Shown here in pieces: positions 25,157 through 35,071 of a stretch of DNA of 64,000 nt (positions are counted from its first letter, which is position 1; the number at the start of each line of letters is the position of its first letter). The notes below the pieces were generated by a model. The model had not been told where the DNA came from and made no database searches. It saw nothing but the letters and a program-made list of their open reading frames with translations. Made by a program: the position numbers and the translations under genes. The stretch spans positions 310,001 to 374,000 of the forward strand of contig NZ_AUED01000003.1 of the NCBI RefSeq assembly GCF_000425805.1. The letters run 5' to 3'. Source of the stretch: Pseudomonas vranovensis DSM 16006. GTDB taxonomy: Bacteria; Pseudomonadota; Gammaproteobacteria; Pseudomonadales; Pseudomonadaceae.

Positions 25157-26350
25157 TTACTTCTTCAAGAAGTCGCGAATCCGCTCAGCGGCTTCCACGC
25201 ATTCGGCCAGCGACGCAACCAGCGCCATGCGCACGCGGCCGGCCCCTGGGTTGATGCCATTCACTTCACGGGACAGGTAAGAGCCAGGTACGACGGTCAC
25301 GTGCTGGGTCTTGTACAGGTCGCGGCAGAACTCGGCATCGTCACCCGGCACCCTGGCCCAGAGATAGAAGCCGCCGTCCGGGCGCTGCACGTCGAGCACC
25401 GGCGCCAGAATTTCCAATACCGCATCGAACTTCTCGCGATACAGGTCGCGGTTGGCCAGTACGTGCTCCTCATCGTTCCAGGCCGCAATGCTCGCCAGTT
25501 GGGTCTGGATGGGCATGGCGCAGCCATGGTAGGTGCGGTACAGCAGGAACGGCTTGATGATCTCGGCGTCACCGGCGACGAAGCCCGAGCGCAGGCCCGG
25601 CAGGTTGGAACGCTTGGACAGGCTGTGGAATACCACGCAACGCTTGAAGTCGCTGCGACCCAGCTCGACGCAGGCGCTGAGCAGGCCAGGCGGCGGAGTT
25701 TGCTCATCGAAGTACAGTTCGCTGTAGCACTCATCGGCAGCAATCACGAAATCGTGCTCATCAGCCAGGGCAATGAGCTTTTTCAGGGTTTCCATCGGCA
25801 CCAGGGCGCCGGTGGGGTTGCCGGGCGAGCACAGGAACAGGATCTGGCAGCGTTTCCATGTTTGCGCCGAGACGGCGTCGAAGTCCGGGTTGAAACCGTT
25901 GCTGTCGAGGCAGGGCAGGTAGTGCGGGGTGGCGCCGGCCAGCAGGGCCGCACCTTCGTAGATCTGGTAGAACGGGTTGGGGCTGATCACCAGGCCGTCT
26001 GCGTCGCGGTTGACCACGGCCTGGGTGAAGGCGAACAGGGCTTCACGGGTGCCGTTGACCGGCAGCACGTGTTTGTCGGCATCCAGCCAGCCGCTGGGCA
26101 CCTTGAAGCGACGCTCGCACCAGCGGGTGATGGCCTGGCGCAGGGCTGGAAGGCCAGCAGTCGTGGGGTAGACGGCCATCTGCTGCAGGTTGTCGGCCAG
26201 TGCCTGGGCGACGAAGGCCGGCGATTCATGCTTGGGCTCACCGATCGACAGGGCAATGGCGCGTTTGTCGGCGGCTGGCTGAACGCTGCCGAGCAATGCA
26301 CGCAGTTTCTCGAACGGGTAAGGCTGAAGCTGAAGCAAATCGGTGTTCAT
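25157..26350 (-). CDS. dapC: Succinyldiaminopimelate transaminase DapC
   Basis: The 397-residue class I/II aminotransferase has the PLP Lys in VFHSLSKRSNLPGLRSGF (about residues 243-260). The N-terminal LQPYPFEKLRALL and late YLSREVNGINPG motifs match the pseudomonad DapC type. It converts the N-succinyl keto acid to N-succinyl-LL-DAP, between DapD and DapE. The gene is 22 bases downstream of glnD on the same strand, as in other pseudomonads, which supports DapC over a generic aminotransferase. Confidence 0.9.
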   Translation of the reverse strand: MNTDLLQLQPYPFEKLRALLGSVQPAADKRAIALSIGEPKHESPAFVAQALADNLQQMAVYPTTAGLPALRQAITRWCERRFKVPSGWLDADKHVLPVNGTREALFAFTQAVVNRDADGLVISPNPFYQIYEGAALLAGATPHYLPCLDSNGFNPDFDAVSAQTWKRCQILFLCSPGNPTGALVPMETLKKLIALADEHDFVIAADECYSELYFDEQTPPPGLLSACVELGRSDFKRCVVFHSLSKRSNLPGLRSGFVAGDAEIIKPFLLYRTYHGCAMPIQTQLASIAAWNDEEHVLANRDLYREKFDAVLEILAPVLDVQRPDGGFYLWARVPGDDAEFCRDLYKTQHVTVVPGSYLSREVNGINPGAGRVRMALVASLAECVEAAERIRDFLKK

Positions 26351-26372
26351 CGGCGCAAGGTCTCGTCAAACG

Positions 26373-29072
26373 TTAAATGGTCAGGCGGGAAATCGGTGCC
26401 GCGGCGGCCTGGTCGACGCGCAATTGCTCGACAATGGCATCCTGCAGGCGGCTGCACAGCTGGGGGTCGGACAGCGGCTGGTTGTCGGCGTCGGTAATGA
26501 AGAAAACGTCTTCGACCCGTTCACCGAGGGTGGCAATCTTGGCATTTTGCAGCGACAGGTCGAACTCCAGGAAGATCTTGCCGATCCGCGCGAGCAGGCC
26601 CGGGCGGTCGGGGGCGCTGAGCTCGAGGATGGTGACCGGCCGCTGGGCGTCGTTGTGGATGGTGACCTGCGGCGCAAAGGTGAAGTGCTTGAGCTGGCGC
26701 GGCACGCGACGCTTGATGATGGTCGGGTAATCATCCGGGTTGCGCAGGGCGTCGGTCAGGCCGTCGCGAATCTCCTTGACCCGCTGCGGATTGTCGCCGA
26801 TCGAGCCACCATCGTTGTCGAGCACAATATAGGTGTCGAGGGTGAACTGGCTGCTGGAGGTGATGATGCGGGCGTCGTGGATGTTCAGGTTGAGCTGGTC
26901 CATGGCCGCTACGGTCACGGCGAAGAAATCGTGCTGGTCGGGGGCATAGATGAAGATCTGCGTGCCGCCTTCGAACTCGCGCTGGGTGGTTTCCTTGATC
27001 AGCACCAGCGGGCCGCCGTCGGCCGGCTGCTGCAGGATCGCGTCGCTGTGCCAGGCCACGTCGGCGGCGGTATGGCGCAGGAAGTAGTCGTCACCCAGTT
27101 GCGCCCAGAGCTGCTCGACGTCGTCCGGGTCGGTGCCCTCGCGGATGAGAATGTCCAGGGCGGCACTCTGGGTCTGGCGGATCTGCTCTTCGCGGTCCAG
27201 TGGGTTCTCAAGGCCGCGGCGCAAGGCGCGCTTGGTCTCGGTGTAGAGCTGGCGCAAGAGGCTTGCACGCCATGAGTTCCACAGGCTCGGGTTGGTGGCG
27301 TTGATATCGGCCACGGTCAGCACGTAGAGGTAATCCAGGCGGGTTTCGTCACCCACCAGTTGTGCAAAATCGTGGATCACCTGTGGATCGGAGAGGTCCT
27401 TGCGCTGGGCGGTGGTCGACATCACCAGGTGATGCTGCACCAGCCAGACGATCAGGCGGCTGTCCCACACCGGCAACTGGTGGCGTACGCAAAAGGCCTG
27501 GGCGTCGACGGCGCCAAGCTCGGAGTGGTCGCCCTGGCGCCCCTTGCCGATGTCGTGATAGAGCCCGGCCAGGTAGATCAGTTCAGGCTTGGGCAGTCGG
27601 CCCATGAGCTTGCTGGCCAGCGGGAATTTCTCGGACACCGGGGTGTACTGTAGTTTGCGCAGGTGCTTGATCAGGTTCAGGGTGTGGGCGTCGACCGTAT
27701 AGATGTGGAACAGGTCGTGCTGCATCTGCCCGACGATCAGGCCGAACTCCGGCAGGTAACGGCCGAGGATGCCGTAGCGGTTCATGCGCCGCAGGTTGCG
27801 GTGAATGCCGATCTCGCACTTGAACAGCTCGATGAACAGGCTGGTGTTGCGAATGTCGTTGCGAAAGTCGTCGTCGATCAGGTGCCGGTGTTCGCGCAGC
27901 AGGCGAATGGTGTCGGCACGCACACCTTTGATTTCCGGGTGTTGCGCCATCAGCACGAAGATTTCCAGCATGGCGAATGGCGTACGCTTGAACACGTTCG
28001 GCCTGACCGCCTCGATGTAGCCGTCATGCAGGCGGAAGCGAGCGTTCAGTGGCTGGGTATTGCCACTGTCGTCGTCGAGGATGACCTCCTCGAAGTGCTG
28101 GATGATCAGGTCGCTGAGCTCGGCGATGCTCATGACCACCCGGTAGTATTGCTGCATGAACTGCTCGATGGCCCGCTTGGGGTTCTCATCGGTAAAACCC
28201 AGCAAGCTGGCAATACTGCGCTGGTGGTCGAACAGCAAGCGGTCCTCGGCGCGGCCCGCCAGCATGTGCAAGGCGTAGCGCACTTTCCACAGGAACTCCT
28301 GGGAGGAGGCCAGCAGGGCATTCTCGCTTTCCAGCAGGAAGCCTTCACCGGCCAGGGCGTGCAGGTTGAGGGTGCCGTATTGGCGACGGGCGATCCAAAG
28401 CACGGTCTGGATGTCGCGCAGCCCGCCTGGTGAGCCCTTCACGTTGGGCTCAAGGTTGTATTCGGTGTCGTTGTACTTGTGGTGCCGGGCCTTCTGTTCC
28501 GCGCGTTTGGCCAGGAAGAACTCCTTGCTCGGCCACATGTGCGCGGTGCTGGTGACCTCGAGCATGCGCTGGCGCAAGTGCTCGGGGCCGGCGATGGTGC
28601 GACTTTCCATGAGGTTGGTGACCACGGTCAGGTCGGCACGCGCTTGCTCTGCACATTCCTCGACCGAGCGCACGCTCTGGCCCACTTCCAGGCCGATGTC
28701 CCAGAGTAGGGTCAGGAAGCGTTCGATCGAGTCGCGAAACACTTCATGGTCGGCACTGTCGAGCAGGATCAGCAGGTCGATGTCGGAGTGCGGGTGCAGT
28801 TCGCCGCGCCCGTAGCCACCGGTGGCAATCAGGGCGATATCGGCGTCTTCGCTCCAGGTGAACTGGTTCCAGGCCTGCTGCAGGATGTTGTCGACGAACC
28901 AGGCGCGGTCCTCGATCAGCCGGCGGATCTCGCGGTTGTCGCGAAAGCGCTTGTCGAGCACTTCGCCCGCCTGGCGGATGGCCTTCTTGAAGGCAGCGAT
29001 GGGGCTAGCCTTGAGGGCCAGTTCCGCCTGGAACTGGCCGCGATCGAACAGCTCGGGATCCACCTGGGGCAT
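26373..29072 (-). CDS. glnD: PII uridylyltransferase GlnD
   Basis: The 899-residue bifunctional enzyme adds UMP to PII when glutamine is low and removes it when glutamine is high, so it senses nitrogen status. The nucleotidyltransferase motif is [16 protein letters not shown] (about 84-99), with metal ligands D97 and D99. The HD hydrolase motif [13 protein letters not shown] lies near H506/D507. Two C-terminal ACT domains (about 705-790 and 810-890) bind glutamine; the second starts at [18 protein letters not shown]. Length matches the family. It lies 21 bases downstream of map on the same strand. Confidence 0.96.
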   Translation of the reverse strand: MPQVDPELFDRGQFQAELALKASPIAAFKKAIRQAGEVLDKRFRDNREIRRLIEDRAWFVDNILQQAWNQFTWSEDADIALIATGGYGRGELHPHSDIDLLILLDSADHEVFRDSIERFLTLLWDIGLEVGQSVRSVEECAEQARADLTVVTNLMESRTIAGPEHLRQRMLEVTSTAHMWPSKEFFLAKRAEQKARHHKYNDTEYNLEPNVKGSPGGLRDIQTVLWIARRQYGTLNLHALAGEGFLLESENALLASSQEFLWKVRYALHMLAGRAEDRLLFDHQRSIASLLGFTDENPKRAIEQFMQQYYRVVMSIAELSDLIIQHFEEVILDDDSGNTQPLNARFRLHDGYIEAVRPNVFKRTPFAMLEIFVLMAQHPEIKGVRADTIRLLREHRHLIDDDFRNDIRNTSLFIELFKCEIGIHRNLRRMNRYGILGRYLPEFGLIVGQMQHDLFHIYTVDAHTLNLIKHLRKLQYTPVSEKFPLASKLMGRLPKPELIYLAGLYHDIGKGRQGDHSELGAVDAQAFCVRHQLPVWDSRLIVWLVQHHLVMSTTAQRKDLSDPQVIHDFAQLVGDETRLDYLYVLTVADINATNPSLWNSWRASLLRQLYTETKRALRRGLENPLDREEQIRQTQSAALDILIREGTDPDDVEQLWAQLGDDYFLRHTAADVAWHSDAILQQPADGGPLVLIKETTQREFEGGTQIFIYAPDQHDFFAVTVAAMDQLNLNIHDARIITSSSQFTLDTYIVLDNDGGSIGDNPQRVKEIRDGLTDALRNPDDYPTIIKRRVPRQLKHFTFAPQVTIHNDAQRPVTILELSAPDRPGLLARIGKIFLEFDLSLQNAKIATLGERVEDVFFITDADNQPLSDPQLCSRLQDAIVEQLRVDQAAAAPISRLTI

Positions 29073-29093
29073 CGAGTCACTTTCCTGTTTGAA

Positions 29094-29876
29094 TCAGGCC
29101 GACGTGCGGGGAATGGTGTCGTCTTTACGCAGGGTGAAGATCTCGTAGCCAGTGGCAGTCACCACCAGGGTGTGTTCCCACTGCGCCGAGAGCTTGCGGT
29201 CCTTGGTGATGGCGGTCCAGCCGTCGCCCAATACCTTGGTGTCGGCGCGGCCCTGGTTGATCATCGGCTCGATGGTGAAGGTCATGCCTTCCTTGAGCTC
29301 CATGCCGGTGCCGGCACGGCCATAGTGCAGGATCTGCGGCTCTTCGTGGAACACCTTGCCGATACCGTGACCGCAGAACTCGCGAACCACCGAGAAGCCG
29401 TTCTTTTCAGCGTGCTTCTGGATCACTTCGCCGATGTCGCCCAGGCGGCAGCCCGGCTTGACCAGCTCGATGGCCTTGTACATGCATTCCTGGGTGACCT
29501 GGGACAGGCGCTCGGCCCAGACCGGCACGTTGCCGACGTGGAACATGCGGCTGGTGTCGCCGTGGTAGCCATCCTTGATGACGGTCACGTCGATGTTCAG
29601 CGTGTCACCGTCCTTGAGCGGCTTGTCGCCGGGGATGCCGTGGCATACCACGTGGTTGACCGAGGTGCAGATCGACTTGGGAAAGCCCTTGTAGTTCAGC
29701 GGCGCCGGGATGGCCTTCTGGACGTTGACGATATAGTCGTGGCACAGGCGGTCGAGCGCTTCGGTGGTGACACCGGGCTTGACGTGCTCTTCGATCATCT
29801 CCAGGACTTCGGCGGCCAGGCGGCCGGCGATACGCATCTTTTCGATGTCTTCGGCGGTTTTGATGGTTACGGTCAT
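29094..29876 (-). CDS. map: Methionine aminopeptidase, type I
   Basis: The 260-residue metallo-aminopeptidase removes the initiator methionine from new proteins. The family blocks ICTSVNHVVCHGIPGD, GDTLNIDVTVIKDGYHGDTS, REFCGHGIGKVFHEEP and EGMTFTIEPMINQG carry the dinuclear metal site (Asp, Asp, His, Glu, Glu). It is the type I bacterial form without an N-terminal extension. It is divergent from rpsB across a 340-base gap, a typical arrangement. Confidence 0.96.
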   Translation of the reverse strand: MTVTIKTAEDIEKMRIAGRLAAEVLEMIEEHVKPGVTTEALDRLCHDYIVNVQKAIPAPLNYKGFPKSICTSVNHVVCHGIPGDKPLKDGDTLNIDVTVIKDGYHGDTSRMFHVGNVPVWAERLSQVTQECMYKAIELVKPGCRLGDIGEVIQKHAEKNGFSVVREFCGHGIGKVFHEEPQILHYGRAGTGMELKEGMTFTIEPMINQGRADTKVLGDGWTAITKDRKLSAQWEHTLVVTATGYEIFTLRKDDTIPRTSA

Positions 29877-30216
29877 TGCAGGCTCTCTACGGCGCTGGGA
29901 TGCGCGAATAAACTGAGGAAAGGCCGGATTCTACCAGAGCACTGCCCACTCAGGCGGCTATGGCGCTGATACAGCCTTTATATAGAGGCATTCTGGCGCG
30001 ATTGTGGCGCCGGTGCAAAAGGCGCTGACGACCGATGTTATTTCGGGTTCCGTTTGCCCTGCTTCTGTGATATAAAATGCGCCGCTTTGCGGGGATAGCC
30101 CCGAAAGCTTAAACCCACACACGTGTCGACACGATGACCTGGGTGCTTCGGATCACAGGTCCGGGGTTGGTCATTGGGATACGTGGAGGCCCAACCCGAC
30201 TTATCAAGGAACTATC
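29877..30216 (+). promoter_or_regulatory. rpsB leader region
   Basis: This 340-base gene-free gap between map and rpsB holds a -10-like TATAAA at 30071-30076 (with a poor -35) and a leader of about 135 bases. A strong hairpin at 30084-30108 pairs GCTTT-g-CGGGG with CCCCG-AAAGC around an ATAG loop. A second, longer fold can pair ATGACC (30134-30139) with GGTCAT (30169-30174), with CCTG/CAGG inside. In E. coli, ribosomal protein S2 represses rpsB-tsf through the 5' leader; a similar control here is inference. Confidence 0.55.
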
Positions 30217-30951
30217 ATGTCCCAAGTCAACATGCGCGATATGCTGAAGGCCGGTGTGCACTTCGGTCACCAAACCCGTTACTGGAATCCGAAAATGGGC
30301 AAGTACATTTTCGGCGCGCGCAACAAGATTCACATCATCAACCTTGAAAAAACCCTGCCAATGTTCAACGACGCACTGACTTTCGTCGAGCGTCTGGCCC
30401 AGGGCAAAAACAAGATTCTGTTCGTCGGCACCAAGCGTTCCGCTGGCAAGATCGTTGCTGAAGAAGCAGCACGTTGCGGTTCGCCGTACGTCGATCACCG
30501 CTGGTTGGGTGGCATGCTGACCAACTACAAGACCATCCGTGCTTCGATCAAGCGTCTGCGCGACCTGGAAACCCAGGCCGAAGATGGCACTTTCGCCAAG
30601 CTGACCAAGAAAGAAGCCCTGATGCGCACCCGTGATCTGGAAAAACTGGATCGCAGCCTGGGCGGTATCAAGGACATGGGCGGCCTGCCTGATGCGCTGT
30701 TCGTGATCGACGTTGACCACGAGCGCATCGCTATCACCGAAGCCAACAAGCTGGGCATCCCGGTCATCGGCGTTGTCGATACCAACAGCAGCCCAGAAGG
30801 CGTTGACTACATCATCCCAGGTAACGATGACGCCATCCGCGCTATCCAGCTGTACATGGGTTCGATGGCTGACGCCGTTATCCGTGGTCGTAACAATGTT
30901 GCCGGCGGCACCGAAGTTTACGCGGAAGAAGCAGCACCAGCTGCTGAGTAA
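30217..30951 (+). CDS. rpsB: 30S ribosomal protein S2
   Basis: The 244-residue protein is S2, which joins late to the 30S subunit and helps S1 to bind. It starts [20 protein letters not shown], with later [17 protein letters not shown] and [17 protein letters not shown] blocks, all canonical. AAGGA lies 7-11 bases before the ATG. A perfect terminator-like hairpin (30979-31003) lies between it and tsf, so tsf may be partly independent. Confidence 0.97.
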   Translation: MSQVNMRDMLKAGVHFGHQTRYWNPKMGKYIFGARNKIHIINLEKTLPMFNDALTFVERLAQGKNKILFVGTKRSAGKIVAEEAARCGSPYVDHRWLGGMLTNYKTIRASIKRLRDLETQAEDGTFAKLTKKEALMRTRDLEKLDRSLGGIKDMGGLPDALFVIDVDHERIAITEANKLGIPVIGVVDTNSSPEGVDYIIPGNDDAIRAIQLYMGSMADAVIRGRNNVAGGTEVYAEEAAPAAE

Positions 30952-30978
30952 TTGACGCCTGGCGTCTACTCGGCACGC

Positions 30979-31003
30979 AAAAAGGGGGCTAGGCCCCCTT
31001 TTT
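30979..31003 (+). terminator. Terminator/attenuator between rpsB and tsf
   Basis: AAAAAGGGGGC (30979-30989), loop TAG, GCCCCCTTTTT (30993-31003): a perfect 11-bp stem with A- and T-runs on both sides, the form of a strong intrinsic terminator. Because tsf follows, partial readthrough or a second promoter must supply tsf. Confidence 0.85.
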
Positions 31004-31140
31004 GCCACCTTGAAATCCTCTTGTCAGCATCGCCGTTGCAACCTTGTCAGGGCATGAGTGCTGGTGAGTGGATTTACAGAATTGAACGCCCGTCAAGTAT
31101 CGGGTGGAATGGTTGAAAACCTATCCAAGAGGAATTTGAA

Positions 31141-32004
31141 ATGGCAGCAATTACTGCAGCGCTGGTCAAAGAACTGCGTGAGCGTACTGGCGAAGGCATG
31201 ATGGATTGCAAGAAGGCCCTGGAAAAGGCCGGCGGCGACATCGAAAAAGCCATTGACGACATGCGCGCTTCGGGCGCCATCAAGGCCGCTAAAAAGGCTG
31301 GCAACGTTGCCGCTGAAGGCGCTATCGCCATCAAGGCCGACGACAAGGCCGCTGTCCTGCTGGAAGTCAACTCGCAGACCGACTTCCTGGCCCTGCAAGA
31401 CGACTTCAAGAACTTCGTCGCTGAAAGCGTTGAACAAGCTTTCGCCGAGAAGCTGACCGATGCCGCTCCGCTGATCGCTGCTCGCGAATCGGCTCGTGAA
31501 GCACTGGTCGCCAAAGTAGGCGAGAACGTCAACATCCGTCGCCTGGTGCGCGTTGAGGGTGACGTTGTCGGTACCTACCTGCACGGCAACAAGATCGGTG
31601 TTGCTGTTGTCCTGAAGGGTGGCGACGTCCAGCTGGCCAAAGAAATCGCCATGCACGTAGCGGCAAGCAACCCAGAGTTCCTGCTGCCATCGGAAGTCTC
31701 GGCTGAGGCGATCGAGCGTGAGAAGAACGTCTTCCTGACCCTGAACGAAGAGAAGATCAAGGGCAAGCCTGAGAACATCGTCGAGAACATGGTCAAAGGC
31801 CGTATCTCGAAGTTCCTGGCCGAAGCCAGCCTGGTCGAGCAAGCGTTCGTCATGAACCCGGAAATCAAGGTCGGTGAACTGGCCAAGAAAGCCGGCGCTG
31901 AAATCGTTTCCTTCACCTACTTCAAAGTAGGCGAAGGCATCGAGAAGCCAGTCGACAACTTCGCTGAAGAAGTTGCTGCTCAACTGGCTGCTGCCAAGCA
32001 GTAA
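31141..32004 (+). CDS. tsf: Elongation factor Ts
   Basis: The 287-residue protein exchanges GDP for GTP on EF-Tu. The N-terminal block AALVKELRERTGEGMMDCKK and the TDF motif (TDFLALQDDF) are canonical. Length is normal. GAGGAA lies 6-10 bases upstream. It lies downstream of rpsB across 189 bases that include a terminator hairpin. Confidence 0.97.
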   Translation: MAAITAALVKELRERTGEGMMDCKKALEKAGGDIEKAIDDMRASGAIKAAKKAGNVAAEGAIAIKADDKAAVLLEVNSQTDFLALQDDFKNFVAESVEQAFAEKLTDAAPLIAARESAREALVAKVGENVNIRRLVRVEGDVVGTYLHGNKIGVAVVLKGGDVQLAKEIAMHVAASNPEFLLPSEVSAEAIEREKNVFLTLNEEKIKGKPENIVENMVKGRISKFLAEASLVEQAFVMNPEIKVGELAKKAGAEIVSFTYFKVGEGIEKPVDNFAEEVAAQLAAAKQ

Positions 32005-32028
32005 GACAGAGTCAAATCTGTCGCCCCG

Positions 32029-32060
32029 AAGAGGCTGCCCGCTCACGCGCGCAGCCTCTT
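32029..32060 (+). terminator. Terminator after tsf
   Basis: AAGAGGCTGC (32029-32038) and GCAGCCTCTT (32051-32060) form a 10-bp stem with a 12-base loop, followed by TGTC. It ends 25 bases after the tsf stop. Confidence 0.7.
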
Positions 32061-32097
32061 TGTCAAAGCGGGAGTGGTTTACGAGACCGCCTTTCGC

Positions 32098-32151
32098 TGG
32101 CGCAGTCGCTGCGCCACGCTTAGAGTTACGCGCGGGCTGAGAACAGCCCGC
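32098..32151 (+). promoter_or_regulatory. Two further hairpins before pyrH
   Basis: TGGCGCAG-tcg-CTGCGCCA (32098-32116) and GCGGGCTG-agaa-CAGCCCGC (32132-32151) are perfect 8-bp stems in series. The second is followed by AAGATTTTT (32152-32160), a terminator-like U-tract, and pyrH starts 26 bases later. They could be attenuators of pyrH or stable leader structure. Confidence 0.5.
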
Positions 32152-32185
32152 AAGATTTTTACAAACGCCGCAGGAGAGATTCGCA

Positions 32186-32929
32186 ATGGCTCAGCAGGGC
32201 AGTGGTTATCAAGCTCGCTATAAACGCATTCTACTCAAACTGAGCGGCGAGGCCCTGATGGGCTCGGAAGAATTCGGGATCGACCCCAAGGTCCTGGATC
32301 GCATGGCGCTGGAAGTCGGCCAGCTGGTCGGCATCGGTGTTCAAGTAGGCCTGGTGATCGGTGGTGGCAACCTGTTCCGTGGCGCGGCGCTCAGTGCAGC
32401 CGGCATGGATCGCGTCACTGGCGACCACATGGGTATGCTGGCCACCGTCATGAACGGTCTTGCCATGCGTGATGCGCTGGAACGCGCGAACATCACCGCT
32501 ATCGTCATGTCGGCAATTTCCATGGTAGGCGTGACCGATCACTACGATCGCCGCAAAGCCATGCGCCACCTGAACGCCAAAGAAGTTGTAATCTTCGCTG
32601 CCGGCACCGGCAACCCGTTCTTTACCACTGACTCCGCCGCTTGCCTGCGCGCCATCGAAATCGATGCCGACGTGGTATTGAAGGCAACCAAGGTCGATGG
32701 TGTATACACTGCAGATCCATTCAAAGACCCGCATGCCGAGAAGTTCGATCATCTGACCTACGATGAAGTGCTGGATCGCAAGCTGGGCGTGATGGACCTG
32801 ACGGCAATCTGCCTGTGCCGCGACCACAAGATGCCGCTGCGCGTCTTCAACATGAACAAGCCTGGCGCCCTGCTGAACATCGTGCATGGCGGCGCTGAAG
32901 GAACTCTGATCGAGGAAGTTCAAAAATGA
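32186..32929 (+). CDS. pyrH: UMP kinase
   Basis: The 247-residue amino-acid-kinase-fold enzyme phosphorylates UMP to UDP, in the supply of UTP and CTP. The blocks [34 protein letters not shown] and [15 protein letters not shown] are typical. GGAGAG lies 7-12 bases before the ATG. Its stop overlaps the frr start as ATGA. Upstream hairpins may tune expression. Confidence 0.97.
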   Translation: MAQQGSGYQARYKRILLKLSGEALMGSEEFGIDPKVLDRMALEVGQLVGIGVQVGLVIGGGNLFRGAALSAAGMDRVTGDHMGMLATVMNGLAMRDALERANITAIVMSAISMVGVTDHYDRRKAMRHLNAKEVVIFAAGTGNPFFTTDSAACLRAIEIDADVVLKATKVDGVYTADPFKDPHAEKFDHLTYDEVLDRKLGVMDLTAICLCRDHKMPLRVFNMNKPGALLNIVHGGAEGTLIEEVQK

Positions 32930-33483
32930 TCAACGAAATCAAGAAAGACGCCCAAGAGCGTATGCAGAAATCGCTGGAGTCCCTGGCGCAGGCCTTCAGC
33001 CGTATTCGTACCGGCGCGGCCAACCCACAGATCCTGGCTGGCGTCCAGGTGCCTTACTACGGTGCCGACACCCCGATCAATCAGGTTGCCAACGTCACTG
33101 TAAAGGACGCCCGCACGCTGCAAGTGGTCGCTTTCGAGCGCAACATGCTGGCCGCAGTAGAGAAAGCCATCCTCAATTCGGGCCTGGGTTTCAACCCGAC
33201 CAACCTGGGTGAGCTGCTGCTGATCTCGATGCCGGCACTGACTGAAGAAACCCGCAAGGGTTTCACCAAGCAGGCCCGTGACGCAGCCGAAGATGGCCGC
33301 ATTGCCGTGCGTAACATTCGTCGTGACGCGTTGAGCCAGCTCAAAGACCTGGTCAAAGAGAAAGAAATCAGCGAAGACGAAGAACGTCGCGCCGCCGATG
33401 ACATCCAGAAGCTGACCGACAAGTTCGTGGCTGACATCGAAGTTGCTGTGAAGCAGAAAGAAAAGGACCTGATGGCCGTTTAA
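32926..33483 (+). CDS. frr: Ribosome-recycling factor
   Basis: The 185-residue protein splits post-termination ribosomes with EF-G. The [10 protein letters not shown] and [11 protein letters not shown] segments and the long charged helix ([19 protein letters not shown]) are canonical, and the length is exactly typical. It is coupled to pyrH by ATGA overlap and is followed after 17 bases by uppS. Confidence 0.97.
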   Translation: MINEIKKDAQERMQKSLESLAQAFSRIRTGAANPQILAGVQVPYYGADTPINQVANVTVKDARTLQVVAFERNMLAAVEKAILNSGLGFNPTNLGELLLISMPALTEETRKGFTKQARDAAEDGRIAVRNIRRDALSQLKDLVKEKEISEDEERRAADDIQKLTDKFVADIEVAVKQKEKDLMAV

Positions 33484-33500
33484 GGGTCGGGACTTTTTTG

Positions 33501-34256
33501 ATGGAAAAGACCAAGCAGGGTGTATCCCCATCGGTGCCGCGCCATGTCGCGATCATCATGGATGGGAATAATCGCTGGGCGAAAAAGCGCCTGTTGCCCG
33601 GTGTAGCCGGGCACAAGGCAGGCGTTGATGCGGTGCGCGCGGTCATCGAGGTGTGCGCCGAGGCCAAGGTCGAGGTACTGACCCTGTTCGCCTTCTCCAG
33701 CGAAAACTGGCAACGACCGGCCGACGAGGTCGGTGCGTTGATGGAGCTGTTCTTCTCGGCCTTGCGCCGGGAAGCCAAGCGCCTCAACGACAACAACATC
33801 TGCCTGCGTATCATTGGTGATCGCTCACGCTTTCATCCCGAGCTGCAGGCTGCCATGCGTGAGGCCGAGGCGCTGACCGCAGGCAACAACCGCTTTATCC
33901 TGCAGATCGCCGCCAACTACGGCGGACAATGGGATATTGCCCAGGCCGCCCAGCGCCTGGCGCGCGAAGTTCAGGCCGGTCATCTGCGTCCTGACGACAT
34001 CACCCCGGAACTGTTGCAAACCTGTCTGGCGACTGGCGACCTGCCGTTGCCTGACCTGTGCATCCGTACTGGTGGCGAGCATCGCATCAGCAACTTCCTG
34101 TTGTGGCAGCTGGCCTACGCCGAGCTGTACTTCTCCGACCTGTTCTGGCCGGACTTCAAACACGAGGCCATGCGCAAAGCGCTGGCCGATTATGCTTCGC
34201 GCCAGCGCCGCTTCGGTAAAACCAGCGAGCAGGTCGAGGCTGGAGCCCGTGCTTAA
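33501..34256 (+). CDS. uppS: Undecaprenyl diphosphate synthase
   Basis: The 251-residue cis-prenyltransferase adds isopentenyl units to farnesyl-PP to make C55-PP, the lipid carrier for peptidoglycan and O-antigen. The IIMDGNNRWAKKR motif has catalytic Asp21, and FSSENWQRP and the end RTGGEHRISNFLLWQ are typical. I start at ATG 33501; a TTG three bases earlier is in frame but not preferred. The stop overlaps the cdsA ATG (TAATG). Confidence 0.96.
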   Translation: MEKTKQGVSPSVPRHVAIIMDGNNRWAKKRLLPGVAGHKAGVDAVRAVIEVCAEAKVEVLTLFAFSSENWQRPADEVGALMELFFSALRREAKRLNDNNICLRIIGDRSRFHPELQAAMREAEALTAGNNRFILQIAANYGGQWDIAQAAQRLAREVQAGHLRPDDITPELLQTCLATGDLPLPDLCIRTGGEHRISNFLLWQLAYAELYFSDLFWPDFKHEAMRKALADYASRQRRFGKTSEQVEAGARA

Positions 34257-35071
34257 TGCTTAAACAACGCATCATCACTGCGCTGATCCTGCTACCGATT
34301 GCCCTGGGCGGCTTCTTTCTCCTCGATGGGGGGGACTTTGCCCTGTTCATCGGGTTGGTGGTGAGTCTTGGTGCCTGGGAGTGGGCGCGTCTGGCAGGCC
34401 TGGCAGCTCAAGCGTTTCGTGTCGCCTACGCCGCCGTGGTGGCCGGCTTGCTCATGCTGCTTTACCTGATGCCAGACCTTGCGCCCTGGGTGCTGGGTGC
34501 TTCGGTGCTGTGGTGGGGTGGGGCGACCTGGCTGGTGCTGACCTATCCGCGAACCAGCGAGCTTTGGTCCAGTGTTGCCTGCCGCCTGCTGATCGGCTTG
34601 TTGATCCTGTTGCCGGCCTGGCAAGGCCTGGTGCTGCTCAAGCACTGGCCGTTGGGTAACTGGCTGATCATGGCGGTCATGGTGCTGGTCTGGGGTGCTG
34701 ACATTGGCGCCTACTTCTCCGGCCGGGCCTTCGGCAAGCGCAAGCTGGCGCCACAGGTCAGCCCGGGCAAAAGCTGGGAGGGTGTCTACGGCGGCCTCGC
34801 GCTGAGCCTGGTGATCACCGCAGTCGTAGGTGTGAGCCGCGACTGGAGTTTCGGTGAGCTGCTGCTTGGCCTGCTGGGTGCTGCTGTCGTGGTGTTGGTG
34901 TCGGTGGTCGGTGACCTGACCGAAAGCATGTTCAAGCGTCGCTCCGGGATCAAGGACAGTAGCAACCTGCTGCCGGGTCATGGTGGCGTTCTGGATCGTA
35001 TCGACAGCCTGACCGCGGCCATTCCGCTGTTTGCGGTGCTGCTGTGGGCAGCCAACTGGGGCGTGATGTGA
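34256..35071 (+). CDS. cdsA: Phosphatidate cytidylyltransferase
   Basis: The 271-residue inner-membrane enzyme makes CDP-diacylglycerol from phosphatidate and CTP. Most of the protein is hydrophobic, with about seven or eight membrane segments. The C-terminal signature around [20 protein letters not shown] (about 213-232) is canonical. Its start overlaps uppS, and its stop overlaps the dxr GTG, so it is tightly coupled on both sides. Confidence 0.95.
   Translation: MLKQRIITALILLPIALGGFFLLDGGDFALFIGLVVSLGAWEWARLAGLAAQAFRVAYAAVVAGLLMLLYLMPDLAPWVLGASVLWWGGATWLVLTYPRTSELWSSVACRLLIGLLILLPAWQGLVLLKHWPLGNWLIMAVMVLVWGADIGAYFSGRAFGKRKLAPQVSPGKSWEGVYGGLALSLVITAVVGVSRDWSFGELLLGLLGAAVVVLVSVVGDLTESMFKRRSGIKDSSNLLPGHGGVLDRIDSLTAAIPLFAVLLWAANWGVM

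Noticed and set aside
30109..31008. 299-codon - strand frame opposite rpsB
   Set aside because: rpsB is certain; the antisense frame has no support.
32059..32090. Possible promoter between tsf and pyrH (TTGTCA at 32060)
   Set aside because: There is no -10-like sequence 16-18 bases further on.
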